DNA of 64,000 nt from Lentibacillus sp. JNUCC-1 (GCF_009741735.1 NZ_WHOH01000001.1:1178001-1242000), one strand, 5' to 3'; counted from the first letter of the stretch, positions 8,226 through 16,802 are shown. Numbers and translations are program-made. The notes: generated from the sequence alone by a model not told the origin.

Positions 8226-8902
8226 TTAAACTGCGAACCATGAAAACTTGAATCTAACTTTATCTAGAAGGATCCTCACTTACTTAATGAGAATGGCAAC
8301 CAACAATCACAATGAGTGAATCGTGATTTGCGCTACGGGAAGTCGCTTTAACTTTATCACAGCTCAAGTGCGACATCTGCTCAAGAAAACCACTTTCACA
8401 GTGTCTTCTAGCCGCGAGCACGGCCTCAGCCTCCTTGCCCCGGCAAGGGGTATGTCGACGTTGCCCGCAAAGGGCGGTTTTAGTCGACCCTCCCTAATGT
8501 AACGCTGTGGGGTCTTCGGACTCGTGCTGTTCCCGCAGGAGTCGACTTCCCTTCGCTCCAATCACTTTATGTTAGTCAGTGGCTCGGACGGTTCGTTACA
8601 CAATTGCGTGTGAACTAATTTCACTATCACACGCAGCCCCGTTCTAAATACATGTGATTTTCATCCTTGTTTTTTGATTGAGTAATCACATCAAGTTTTA
8701 CGTGCTCAGTTATAAAAGTATAAACAATTCTTTCACCGATCTCCGGGAAAACACGGAGACTCCTATGGGAGCAAAAGCCTAGATGAGACCCCACAGCGCG
8801 CAGCGCGAGGAGGCTCATCAGCGCCCATGGAAAGCGCAGTGTTTTCCCGGAGATCGGTGGGGCGAGGCAGTCATAACATACTCCCTTATGTCGCACTTTA
8901 CG
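8226..8902. repeat. Composite MITE-like element, copy 2
   Basis: Fills most of the 900-bp gap between the MFS and RND genes. The left end has AAACTGCGAAC (8228-8238) followed by ATGAAAACTTGAAT. The family-2 module runs about 8330-8560. It contains an insertion at 8347-8410 and a second at about 8449-8505 (TATGTCGACGTTGCCCGCAA), both also found in copy 4. The family-1 module is at 8746-8860, with near-perfect inverted ends TCTCCGGGAAAACACGGAGA. The right end is degenerate. I see no gene in it. Confidence 0.75.
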
Positions 8903-8957
8903 GATTCCACATCTTAATCAATGGTCACTGCCCAAAATATAACACTGTAAAACGTAG

Positions 8958-9003
8958 AAAATCCGAACCGTGATCCATAGCAGTATGGATTGGTTCGGAT
9001 TTT
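8958..9003 (-). terminator. Terminator of the RND efflux operon
   Basis: Stem AAAATCCGAACC / GGTTCGGATTTT with a 22-nt partly paired loop, 13 nt after the stop of the RND gene on the minus strand. A short T-run forms part of the 3' arm. Confidence 0.75.
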
Positions 9004-9016
9004 CTTCATTCATATC

Positions 9017-12000
9017 TTAAACATTCTTCTTACGTTTGTTCCGTCGTGTCACTTTTGCTGTGAAGTCATCAAAGAATGAGTAGATGACTGGTACGAGCAG
9101 TAGTGTGAACAAGCTGGAAACGCTGAGACCGAAGATGATGGTCACTGCCAGCGGCTGCTGGGTTTCGGACCCTTCACCAAGAGCAAGTGCCAGCGGAACC
9201 ATTGCCAGAACGGTCGTTAATGTCGTCATCAAGATCGGACGCAAACGGCTGCGGCCGGCTTCCAGAATCGCTTCGTAACGTTCCATTCCTTTTCGCCGCA
9301 ATATATTAATATAATCGACGAGCACAATCGAGTTGTTGACCACGATCCCGGCGAGCATGATGATCCCAATAAAGCCTGGAATGCTCAATGGAATGCCGGT
9401 TATAAAGAGCCCGAGCAACACCCCGACGACTGTCGTTGGCATAGCAAACATGATAATGAACGGGAACAGGAAGTTTTCAAACTGCACCGCCATGACTGCA
9501 TACACCAAGAAGATCGAGAATACGAGTGCCAGAGCCAGATCCTGGAAGGACTCCTGCATATCCTGCGCTTGCCCGCCAATGTCAAAATCATAGCCTTCAG
9601 GAAAAGGCATGTCGTTCAGGGTTTTTTTAACATCGTCGACCACACTGCCCAGATCCCGGTCCATGACCCCACTCGTGATATTTAATTGCGGCCGCTGGTT
9701 TTGTCTTGTCAGTGTAGCAGGTCCTTGAGTCTGTGTCAGGTCTGCCACTTCCTGAAGCGGAATCACTGCACCGGAAGGAGATTGTATTTTCAGGTCAAGC
9801 AGATCACTGATGGTACGGTTGTTCTCTTCCGGATACTTCATCACAACATTGATCTCTTCACCGCCTTCACGGTATTGTGTTGCTGTCTGACCGTTTAGCT
9901 TCATCTGAACTTGGCCGGTAATCTGCTGTTGATTTAACCCGTAGGCTGCAGCGGCTGATTCATCCACCTTGATCGTCATTTGCGGGAGGCCTTCAGAGGC
10001 GCTGCTTTCCGGATTATGAACACCATCGATCTGATTGAGTTCATCGATCACATCTTCTGAAAGATCACGCAGGACACCATGTTCAGGGCCGTGCAGCTGG
10101 ATCTGAATCGGATCTCCGGTACTCATGCCGCCGTCCATAGTACTGACGGTAATCTCGGCGCCTGCTATACCTTGCAGATCTTCATCAATATCGGCAACAA
10201 CTTGAGAAGTTGACTGATCACGGTCAGAAGCCGGGAGCAGCTGGATCATGTAGGATGCAGTATTGCCGCTGCCTCCTGCGCCACCACCCATCTGATCGCC
10301 ACCGCCAACTGTGACAAAGTTCGTTTCGATCAAGGACTCATAATCTGTTATTTTATCGTTAATCTGCTCTACAACATCTTCTGTATCCTCAAGTGAGGTG
10401 CCTGAAGCTGTTTTTACTGATATCTGCACCTGTCCCTGGTCTGCGGAAGGTATGAACTCCGCGCCAATCATAGGGATCAGGGCCAGACTGCCGACGATAA
10501 TGGCAAGTGTCGCGGCAACGGTAATTTTCCGGAACTTCAGTACCCATTTGAGCATGCGCTGGTAGAGGTTTCCGACTTTATCCAAAAAGCGGTTAAACCA
10601 GTATCGGCGTCCTTCTTCTCCCATCGCCGAGGCCAGAAGTTTGGACGAAAGCATCGGTACGAGCGTGATCGCGGCAATCAGCGATGTGATTAATGCGAAC
10701 GAAACGGCCAAGGCCAGCGGTGTAAATAGGTCTGATGCGATGCCTTCAACATAAATAATCGGCAGGAACACAACCAATGTTGTTGTCGTGGATGCAATTA
10801 CGGCTGGTGCAAGTTCAGAAGCACCGTTAATTGCCGCTTCTTTCAGACTGTAACCGCGTTGCCTGTAGGTGTATATATGCTCTAAAATAACAATCGAACT
10901 GTCGACCATCATTCCAAGACCGAGCGCCAAACCGCCGAGTGTCAAGACGTTCAGCGTTTCTCCAGTGAAATACATCAAGGTAAACGTGGAGATAATGGCA
11001 ATCGGGATCGATACACCAATGACAAGTGTTGCCCGGATGCTTTTTAGGAATAGCAGCAAGATAAAGATGGAAATAATGCCACCAATCAGGATGTTTTGCA
11101 CAACGGAATTGATCGAGAGTTCAATGAATTCCGAGGTATCGATCACCACATCAAGATCAACATCTGATGACAAATCACCTTTCATGTCACTGATGGCATC
11201 CTTCACATTACCGGCGACATCCACTGGATTGCCATCTGTCTTCTTCATGATGGACAAAACGACTGAGGACTTGCCGTTCACAAGTGTTTCTGAAGATGAT
11301 TTTTTAAACGTATCTTTCACATCCGCAACATCATCGACCTGAATCGTTGCGCCCGTTTCGGATTGAACAATCGTTTGTTTAATGTCGTCAACTGATGTGA
11401 ACTCCCCGACAACCCGGAGCTGCAGATTTTTACTTCCCTTCTCTACCACACCGACAGATGAGGACTGGTTGGTGCTGTTGAGTGACTGGGTAATCGTTTG
11501 TGCCGTCACACCGTACTGCTGCATCGCTGTTTCATTGAGTTCAATTTGAATCTCACGGGTTTTTGCCCCTTCAATATTGACAGAAGCAACCCCGCCCTGC
11601 CGCTCGAGATAAGGGACAACCTGATCTTCAGCAATGCTCGTCAGTTCGGCTGCTTCTTTTCCTGTGAGACTGACCCACATGAGCGGAAGCTGGTCTGGAT
11701 TAAAACGGATAATACTTGGTTCGTTGGCTTGTTCCGGCAAAAATCCTTTGGTCTGATCAATCTTTTCCCTGACATCAAGGAGCGCTTGATCAAGATCTGT
11801 GCCATTCTTGAACATCATAACAACCAGCGAGGCCCCAGGCTGGGATTGGGATTGAATTGTGTCGATCCCTTCAATTGAACTGACAGATCCCTCAATCGGG
11901 CGGCTGATTAGTTCTTCCACATCTTCCGGTGCGGCATCGGGATAGCTTGTTGCGACAACCGCAATCGGCAGTTCTATTTTAGGAAACAGATCGATCGCAA

Positions 12001-12094
12001 GACTTCTGACCGATACGACGCCAAGGGCGATGATCGCAAGGACGATCATGATGACGCCGACGGGCCGTTTGACAGATGTTTGAACTAATTTCAC
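9017..12094 (-). CDS. RND efflux transporter, SwrC/AcrB family
   Basis: A full-length HAE1-type RND pump of 1025 residues. It shows the duplicated architecture: helix 1 (residues 10-30), a large extracytoplasmic loop (to about 330), six helices, and then the second copy of both. The proton-relay helix LGLGMMVDSSIVILEHI (about residue 390) carries the family Asp. Expected substrates are amphiphiles or drugs extruded by proton antiport; the B. subtilis homologue SwrC gives surfactin resistance. The gene overlaps the fusion-protein gene by 4 bp (ATGA) and is third in a tetR-MFP-RND operon ended by a hairpin at 8958. The order equals yerO-swrC with an added lipoprotein adaptor. Confidence 0.92.
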   Translation of the reverse strand: MKLVQTSVKRPVGVIMIVLAIIALGVVSVRSLAIDLFPKIELPIAVVATSYPDAAPEDVEELISRPIEGSVSSIEGIDTIQSQSQPGASLVVMMFKNGTDLDQALLDVREKIDQTKGFLPEQANEPSIIRFNPDQLPLMWVSLTGKEAAELTSIAEDQVVPYLERQGGVASVNIEGAKTREIQIELNETAMQQYGVTAQTITQSLNSTNQSSSVGVVEKGSKNLQLRVVGEFTSVDDIKQTIVQSETGATIQVDDVADVKDTFKKSSSETLVNGKSSVVLSIMKKTDGNPVDVAGNVKDAISDMKGDLSSDVDLDVVIDTSEFIELSINSVVQNILIGGIISIFILLLFLKSIRATLVIGVSIPIAIISTFTLMYFTGETLNVLTLGGLALGLGMMVDSSIVILEHIYTYRQRGYSLKEAAINGASELAPAVIASTTTTLVVFLPIIYVEGIASDLFTPLALAVSFALITSLIAAITLVPMLSSKLLASAMGEEGRRYWFNRFLDKVGNLYQRMLKWVLKFRKITVAATLAIIVGSLALIPMIGAEFIPSADQGQVQISVKTASGTSLEDTEDVVEQINDKITDYESLIETNFVTVGGGDQMGGGAGGSGNTASYMIQLLPASDRDQSTSQVVADIDEDLQGIAGAEITVSTMDGGMSTGDPIQIQLHGPEHGVLRDLSEDVIDELNQIDGVHNPESSASEGLPQMTIKVDESAAAAYGLNQQQITGQVQMKLNGQTATQYREGGEEINVVMKYPEENNRTISDLLDLKIQSPSGAVIPLQEVADLTQTQGPATLTRQNQRPQLNITSGVMDRDLGSVVDDVKKTLNDMPFPEGYDFDIGGQAQDMQESFQDLALALVFSIFLVYAVMAVQFENFLFPFIIMFAMPTTVVGVLLGLFITGIPLSIPGFIGIIMLAGIVVNNSIVLVDYINILRRKGMERYEAILEAGRSRLRPILMTTLTTVLAMVPLALALGEGSETQQPLAVTIIFGLSVSSLFTLLLVPVIYSFFDDFTAKVTRRNKRKKNV

Positions 12095-12963
12095 GATGAC
12101 TCTCCTTCCTTCACAACCTCAACTTCACTGCCGTCTGCAAGTGACGTTTGTCCTGTCACCACAACCTGGTCGCCTGTTTTCAAACCAGACTTGACGGCTG
12201 TTTTATCTGACTGAATTTCTTCAGTTTCAATTTCAGTTTTAGTTACTTTTCCGTCTGAAACAACATAAACGTAAGCTCCGTCACTCTCTTCAACAAGTGC
12301 TTCTGTTGGAATTAGGACAGAATCTTTTACGCGTTTTTCAGGTACCATCATTTGCACGACCATCCCCGGGAGCAGAACATTACCTTTGTTTTCAATAGAT
12401 ACTTTCGCCGTGTACAGACCCTGGTCATTCGGCATCACGCTTTTTTCAGTAACGTCGGCTTCATACGTCTCGCCTTGGAACGTCAGCTCATAGGTTTTGT
12501 CTTTTTTGATTAAGTCCAGAACGTTTGATGTTACGCCAAACTCGGCTGTCATTTCATCGAGATCAGCCACTATGGCAAAAGGTTCTTCGGCAGAAACCAT
12601 GTCACCTTCATTGGCACTCAAGTTAATGATGGTCCCGGCTTTTGGTGCTTTAATGGTTTGCTTGCCTGCCCGGCTTGCCAGGGTAGCTAATTTGTCATCT
12701 TCTTCAACCGTGTCACCGTTCTCCACTTCAAGTGAATCAATCTCTCCTGGTTGTGGAAGCATGACCGGTGTCGTACTTGATGGAGATGTGCGGCCTGTCA
12801 TGGTTCGATTAACGACCAAATCTCCTTCCGAAACCTCAGCTGTGTGTACCGGTGTTGGGCGCTGCTCATCATTTTCCTCAGCATTATCCTCGTTTTCTCC
12901 GTTACATGCGGCCAGAAGCCCCACTACAAACAGCATTGCAATCATTAAGTATACTTTTTTCAT
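12091..12963 (-). CDS. RND efflux periplasmic-adaptor-type lipoprotein (HlyD/AcrA family)
   Basis: A membrane-fusion-type protein of 290 residues. The signal peptide ends in the lipobox LLAAC with Cys20, so the protein should be anchored outside the membrane. An acidic linker is followed by a short biotinyl-lipoyl-like hairpin (PGEIDSLEVENGDTVEEDD ... AGTIINLSANEGD) and a beta-barrel region. The long coiled-coil hairpin of Gram-negative AcrA is missing, as expected in a Gram-positive. It probably assists the RND pump whose start overlaps its stop. It is 59 bp downstream of the TetR-type regulator gene. Confidence 0.9.
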   Translation of the reverse strand: MKKVYLMIAMLFVVGLLAACNGENEDNAEENDEQRPTPVHTAEVSEGDLVVNRTMTGRTSPSSTTPVMLPQPGEIDSLEVENGDTVEEDDKLATLASRAGKQTIKAPKAGTIINLSANEGDMVSAEEPFAIVADLDEMTAEFGVTSNVLDLIKKDKTYELTFQGETYEADVTEKSVMPNDQGLYTAKVSIENKGNVLLPGMVVQMMVPEKRVKDSVLIPTEALVEESDGAYVYVVSDGKVTKTEIETEEIQSDKTAVKSGLKTGDQVVVTGQTSLADGSEVEVVKEGESS

Positions 12964-13022
12964 ACATGTACCCTCCCAATATTCACATCTCTATTGTAAT
13001 GATGATCTCCATATACCGATCA

Positions 13023-13907
13023 TTATTGTATCAGTTTTATTTGAAGCCGATCCGCAATTTTTACCGCAAACGGCTTTAGAGCCGGTTCTGCTTGAAAATA
13101 AGCAAGCATCCCCTTAATGACCATCGTGCTGGGTTGCTCCTCTTTGGCCGACACAGCAATCATATCGGCTGCTTCCAAAAGTTCTGCCTGACGATCAGCG
13201 GATAAATCTGTCTCATAAACCGCTGCTTTAGCTTGCTCAATAAGGTCCATAAGGCTTTCCCCGTTGACATCTGCAAAGTGATCTGTATAGATGTCAGGCA
13301 GATTTTCTGCCGTTATCAGCGGTGGCGATGAATCTGCCAGCATACCCTGAATCAGATTATCGATCCGCTCAACGATATAGTTGCCTGTCTGTTCTGTATC
13401 TATTTGCAGACCATCTGTGACCATCCATTTAAAGTACCCGTTCATCAGCCCATCACTTTGAATAATCGTGTCGATCAAACAGTCATTGACAGAAGGTCCG
13501 TAAATGGCCAGAAGGTTATCTTTCAGCCAGTGAAAATTATGGACTTTCATTTGGTTGACCAACTGGTCAGTATACTGTCCGGCTGGAATGTTTTCTCTAA
13601 TGTGCATCCTGATAAAGTCTTTATATGTGTAAACATAATTGGCTAGAACACTGATTTGCGCTGCAAAGCTGGCCCTCGCATCAAAATCGTTGTGATTTTT
13701 AATGGCTTCCAGCCTATTAATGATTTCTTTATAATAATACTGAATCACTTTGGTAAGAAAGTCCTCTTTTGATTGAAAGTACAAGTAAAAAGAACCTTTG
13801 GACATCCCCGCCGCTGCAGCAATTTCCTGCACTGACGTGTTATGATACCCTTTGTCTGCAAATAACTTCATACCGGAACTCATAAGAAGCATCTGTTTGT
13901 CATTCAT
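13023..13907 (-). CDS. TetR/AcrR-family regulator (YerO-like)
   Basis: A protein of 294 residues with an N-terminal TetR helix-turn-helix (residues 8-55, VQEIAAAAGMSKGSFYLYFQSKEDF). The ligand domain is unusually long for the family (about 200 usual) but matches the length of YerO, the regulator next to swrC in B. subtilis. It heads the efflux operon and most likely represses its own promoter: a 14-bp palindrome ACTTACCGGTCAGT lies against a perfect -10 box upstream (13959-13977). The inducer is unknown, probably an amphiphilic substrate of the pump. Confidence 0.88.
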   Translation of the reverse strand: MNDKQMLLMSSGMKLFADKGYHNTSVQEIAAAAGMSKGSFYLYFQSKEDFLTKVIQYYYKEIINRLEAIKNHNDFDARASFAAQISVLANYVYTYKDFIRMHIRENIPAGQYTDQLVNQMKVHNFHWLKDNLLAIYGPSVNDCLIDTIIQSDGLMNGYFKWMVTDGLQIDTEQTGNYIVERIDNLIQGMLADSSPPLITAENLPDIYTDHFADVNGESLMDLIEQAKAAVYETDLSADRQAELLEAADMIAVSAKEEQPSTMVIKGMLAYFQAEPALKPFAVKIADRLQIKLIQ

Positions 13908-13937
13908 TTTTCTAACCTGCCTTACGTTTACGGATTG

Positions 13938-13977
13938 AACCGTTCATTGGTTTCATTAATTATACTTACCGGTCAGT
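13938..13977 (-). promoter_or_regulatory. Promoter and probable operator of the efflux operon
   Basis: On the minus strand a perfect TATAAT (13959-13964) overlaps the palindrome ACTGACCGGTAAGT (13964-13977, one mismatched pair), typical of TetR operators. A second inverted repeat AACC-N7-GGTT lies at 13938-13952 in the leader. No good -35 box is visible, so the assignment is moderate. Confidence 0.5.
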
Positions 13978-14070
13978 CACTAAAAAAACCTAATCCTTAT
14001 TATAAACAGATCAGGCCGTAAGCACAAGCTTAGAATTCGTATTTTTAAATGATAACGCATTCATTGAAAT

Positions 14071-14556
14071 TCAATCAAAAAGCGGGTCAAGCTCGTCATA
14101 ATAAGAGGGTCGGTTCATCATGATTTTAAGTTGGGCTGTCCTTTGATATTGCTTTTGAAACGTGTCTAATGAAGTGTCTAAGTGAAGGAAGGTCCCATCT
14201 CTGAATTGGATCCTTACTGTGTCAGGCTCTAACTTTTCATAACGTTCAATAAGGTCAAGCGCGATCCAGTAACATTGCTTATTACGCTTGGTAATAATGG
14301 GAAACATGAACACACCGAGATGCGGAATTATGGGGATAGGAACTTTGTAGGTAACATTAAGGAGTTTCCTGGCATAATCACGACGTCCATTCAAGGTCGA
14401 TTTGTTCGCAAAACAACTGTCTTCTAAAATCTTTTCAGTGGTTTTGGCCACTTTAATCCATCTGTTCCCTTCATAGACACGTGCCTTATAAAATGAAGAA
14501 TCATACGACTGAATAGCCTTTGTAAAGGGTGTAATTTTGTAAGCATAACGTCCCAT
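14071..14556 (-). CDS. comK: ComK-family competence transcription factor
   Basis: A protein of 161 residues matching the ComK family along its length. It shows DSCFANKSTLNGRRDYARKLL (ComK: Cys/Gly-Ser...GR), then KVPIPI, a FPI pattern, CYWIALDLIERY, VRIQFRDGT and the end motif QYQRTAQL. ComK binds AT-boxes (AAAA-N5-TTTT) and switches on DNA-uptake genes in B. subtilis. Compared with the B. subtilis protein (192 residues) the C-terminal tail needed for proteolytic control is about 30 residues shorter. It stands alone, with no clear operon partner. The family assignment is firm; activity is not known. Confidence 0.85.
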   Translation of the reverse strand: MGRYAYKITPFTKAIQSYDSSFYKARVYEGNRWIKVAKTTEKILEDSCFANKSTLNGRRDYARKLLNVTYKVPIPIIPHLGVFMFPIITKRNKQCYWIALDLIERYEKLEPDTVRIQFRDGTFLHLDTSLDTFQKQYQRTAQLKIMMNRPSYYDELDPLFD

Positions 14557-14752
14557 AAATACATCACAACGCTTTCATATGTACTAAAAGCCAATATGTG
14601 TGACTGCTGCAAATACAACGTGTTTACAGGTAAAATTATGTAGGAGGCTTTTGTTAAATTAGTTATATTTTACTATACTGTGAATCAGATGCCAATATTA
14701 AAGTGATAAAATTTAAACTTTTTGTCGAAATGAGGAGATTTGAAGGGGTGAT

Positions 14753-14779
14753 TTAACAAAATGAATGTTTTACCGATAT
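14753..14779 (+). promoter_or_regulatory. SigD-type (flagellar sigma) promoter of yjfB
   Basis: TTAA (14753-14756), 15-bp spacer, then ACCGATAT (14772-14779). The B. subtilis SigD consensus is TAAA-N15-GCCGATAT, so the -10 box differs at one base only. The start codon is 20 bp further on, so the leader is very short. Confidence 0.65.
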
Positions 14780-14799
14780 AAGACGAGGGAGGGATCTTA

Positions 14800-14988
14800 A
14801 TGGATATTGCAGCACTTTCTGTCGTCATGGCGAATCAACAGACAAAAGCCGATGCGAGCATGATGGTTCTCAACCGAACAAAAAACGTCATGGAAGAGCA
14901 AGGTGCCCAGCTTGTACAAATGCTTGAAGCTTCAGCACCACAAGCACCTCATCCCAACCTTGGCAGTCAGGTGGATCTGTCGGTTTAG
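14800..14988 (+). CDS. yjfB: YjfB-family putative motility protein
   Basis: A protein of 62 residues starting MDIAALSVVMANQQTKADAS and containing VLNRTKNVMEEQGAQLVQML, the usual helical layout of the YjfB family (putative motility proteins of 55-65 residues). It ends in HPNLGSQVDLSV, close to the family C-terminus HPNLGxxID. The ribosome site is GAGGGAGGG. The SigD-type promoter just upstream supports coexpression with flagellar genes. It is a single-gene transcript on the plus strand, closed by a hairpin at 15024. The molecular role is not known. Confidence 0.85.
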   Translation: MDIAALSVVMANQQTKADASMMVLNRTKNVMEEQGAQLVQMLEASAPQAPHPNLGSQVDLSV

Positions 14989-15023
14989 GCAGAGGTATTT
15001 TAATTCAAAGCTCAAGGTTTGTT

Positions 15024-15073
15024 AAAGGCAAGAAGGAATCGCTTTTCAATGCGGTTCGCTTCTTGCCTTTTAA
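15024..15073 (+). terminator. Terminator of yjfB
   Basis: Stem AAAGGCAAGAAG / CTTCTTGCCTTTT with a 23-nt arm extension and loop, T-run at the 3' side. It also lies just beyond the stop of the convergent lipoprotein gene and could serve both. Confidence 0.75.
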
Positions 15074-15084
15074 TATTTGGCCGT

Positions 15085-15378
15085 TTATTCGTTTTTGTCG
15101 TCGTTCATGTCATTGTTTCCGGTGTCGTTATTGTTCTGCTTGTCATTATTCTTGTCTTGCTCGTCATTGTCAAGCATGTCATCGTCACCATTGTCGGTAT
15201 CGTTATCGAGCATATCATCCTCATTGTTATTCATATCCCCGCCGTCATTTTCCTCATTCATCGGGGCATCATTATCATTGTTATCCACCGGATCCATGTC
15301 ATCATCATTACCACAAGCAGTCATGATGGCAAGTGCTAAAAACGGGGCAAGCATCTTCAACATCCATTTCCTTTTCAT
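15085..15378 (-). CDS. Small, highly acidic lipoprotein
   Basis: A precursor of 97 residues: a basic N-terminus (MKRKW), a hydrophobic core, and a lipobox ending at Cys22 (MTAC). About 75 residues follow made almost only of Asp, Asn, Glu, Gln, Met and Gly in loose repeats such as DDMLDNDTDNGDDDMLDND. The mature part should be disordered and strongly negative on the outer face of the membrane. The ribosome site is AAGGAGGG. I recognise no family. Such tails are common in halophilic or halotolerant Bacillaceae, but binding partners or metal binding are guesses. Confidence 0.75.
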   Translation of the reverse strand: MKRKWMLKMLAPFLALAIMTACGNDDDMDPVDNNDNDAPMNEENDGGDMNNNEDDMLDNDTDNGDDDMLDNDEQDKNNDKQNNNDTGNNDMNDDKNE

Positions 15379-15467
15379 AACTATCCCTCCTTGAATTCAT
15401 TTCGATGTCACGAGTAGTTTAACCAAGACATTCATTTGAATACGCCTTTTAGAAAAATCACGGAAAC

Positions 15468-15863
15468 TTTTATCGGCGCTCGCGGTGTTTTATCGGCGCT
15501 CGCGGTGTTTTATCGGCGCTCGCGGTGTTTTATCGGCGCTCGCGGTGTTTTATCGGCGCTCGCGGTGTTTTATCGGCGCTCGCGGTGTTTTATCGGCGCT
15601 CGCGGTGTTTTATCGGCGCTCGCGGTGTTTTATCGGCGCTCGCGGTGTTTTATCGGCGCTCGCGGTGTTTTATCGGCGCTCGCGGTGTTTTATCGGCGCT
15701 CGCGGTGTTTTATCGGCGCTCGCGGTGTTTTATCGGCGCTCGCGGTGTTTTATCGGCGCTCGCGGTGTTTTATCGGCGCTCGCGGTGTTTTATCGGCGCT
15801 CGCGGTGTTTTATCGGCGCTCGCGGTGTTTTATCGGCGCTCGCGGTGTTTTATCGGCGCTCGG
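15468..15863. repeat. Perfect 20-bp tandem repeat array (19 units plus a partial)
   Basis: The unit TTTTATCGGCGCTCGCGGTG repeats 19 times without a single change from 15468 to 15847, followed by the first 16 bases of a twentieth unit. Because 20 is not a multiple of 3 and the unit has no stop, every plus-strand frame stays open and encodes the same 20-residue cycle (FYRRSRCFIG...). That explains long false ORFs here. The array lies between fabZ and the lipoprotein gene. Confidence 0.97.
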
Positions 15864-15887
15864 ACTGTGAGCCGAGCGCCGATAAAA
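15848..15887. other. 16-bp perfect hairpin closing the tandem array
   Basis: The last partial unit TTTTATCGGCGCTCGG (15848-15863) is followed after 8 nt by its exact reverse complement (15872-15887). The arms carry T at the outer 5' side and A at the outer 3' side, the reverse of a normal terminator, so no U-tail exists on either strand. It may still end or stabilise the fabZ transcript. Confidence 0.8.
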
Positions 15888-15973
15888 AAAGCAGCTATGC
15901 CAAACGCGGCAGAACTGCTCTCCATATATGTACATCCATTTTAATTCAAACGTTTGATCAAGCGCCACGCACG

Positions 15974-16393
15974 TTACTGAATGGCAAACATAATCTCAGC
16001 TTCACAGGCAACTTCGCCGTCCACAGTCGCAATTCCTTTACCTTTTCCAACAGGCCCTTTCAGACGGGTGATCTCCACTTCAAGCTGGAGCTGGTCGCCT
16101 GGCTTGACCTGACGCTTAAAGCGGCACTTATCAATACCGGCGAGAAAGCCGATCTTCCCTTGATTTTCCTCACGTCCCAACACAGCAATGGCTCCTGTTT
16201 GAGCAAGTGCTTCTATAATTAAAACACCTGGCATGACCGGATAATCTGGAAAATGCCCCTGGAAAGATGGTTCATTCACGGTTACATTTTTCAATGCGAC
16301 GACGCGCTTGCCTTCTTCCACTTCAAGCACACGGTCCACCAGTAAAAAAGGGTAGCGGTGCGGAATTGTTTGCTTAATTTCTTCAATATCCAT
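15974..16393 (-). CDS. fabZ: 3-hydroxyacyl-ACP dehydratase FabZ
   Basis: Dehydrates beta-hydroxyacyl-ACP in fatty acid elongation, in the cytosol. A protein of 139 residues with the hot-dog fold motifs [11 protein letters not shown] near the N-terminus and [20 protein letters not shown]. The latter holds the catalytic His and, 14 residues later, Glu. Length is normal for the family. The start at 16393 follows GAGGTTT-type ribosome sequence. It follows the EpuA-like gene by about 24 bp, as in other Bacillaceae where fabZ is the last gene after flhO-flhP. No partner fab genes are nearby. Confidence 0.95.
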   Translation of the reverse strand: MDIEEIKQTIPHRYPFLLVDRVLEVEEGKRVVALKNVTVNEPSFQGHFPDYPVMPGVLIIEALAQTGAIAVLGREENQGKIGFLAGIDKCRFKRQVKPGDQLQLEVEITRLKGPVGKGKGIATVDGEVACEAEIMFAIQ

Positions 16394-16416
16394 TCGCTTT
16401 AAACCTCCTCAAATGA

Positions 16417-16802
16417 CTACTTTTCCTTTTCTACAATATCGATAATATGCTGCCATGTTTCCCTGTCAAATATCTCTTTAAAAGAGCCATCACCAAGAAC
16501 ACTGTACCCAATTCCAAGTCCTAAAATCAGCGCAGCAACCGCCAGCACCAAAACAATAATCAAACGGAGCCAGATCGGCAATAGACGTCTTTTCACGCGC
16601 TTGCCTTTTTCTTTTCCGCCTTCTTTTTCTGTTTATGTTCTTCGCGTGCAGAAGGTTTGGCTTTCTCTTTCTGCTTCTGTTTGGTCACCGTTCTTTTGCC
16701 TTTTTCCAGGTCAACCGAAGAGGTGCGCTTGGGTTGCTTGGCACTTTCGGTTTCTGATGTCTGATTGGTTGTTGTTTCGGTAGAATTTGTTTGGGTTGCC
16801 AT
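16417..16802 (-). CDS. EpuA-like small membrane protein ('RNA polymerase subunit beta' family), frameshifted
   Basis: The first part (16593-16802) is a Thr/Lys-rich cytosolic tail of about 65 residues with many KEK/KKK repeats. As written it stops at 16593. Restoring one C at 16611 (plus strand) joins it to VKRRLLPIWLRLIIVLVL and a membrane helix. A short outside domain follows (GDGSFKEIFDRETWQHIIDI), ending at 16417. This is the EpuA family (Pfam DNA_rpol_b), which sits beside fabZ and flhP in many Bacillaceae. Corrected length is 128 residues. The family name is historical; a polymerase role is not established. The C-terminal half was missed by simple ORF calling. Confidence 0.75.

Noticed and set aside
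15848..15887. Rho-independent terminator of fabZ
   Set aside because: No U-run follows the stem on either strand; the T and A runs are on the wrong sides.
15436..16222. Open reading frames of 139-245 codons across the tandem array with Arg/Ser/Gly-rich repeats
   Set aside because: They result from a stop-free 20-bp unit read in all three frames; one continues antisense through fabZ. No ribosome site and no codon bias.
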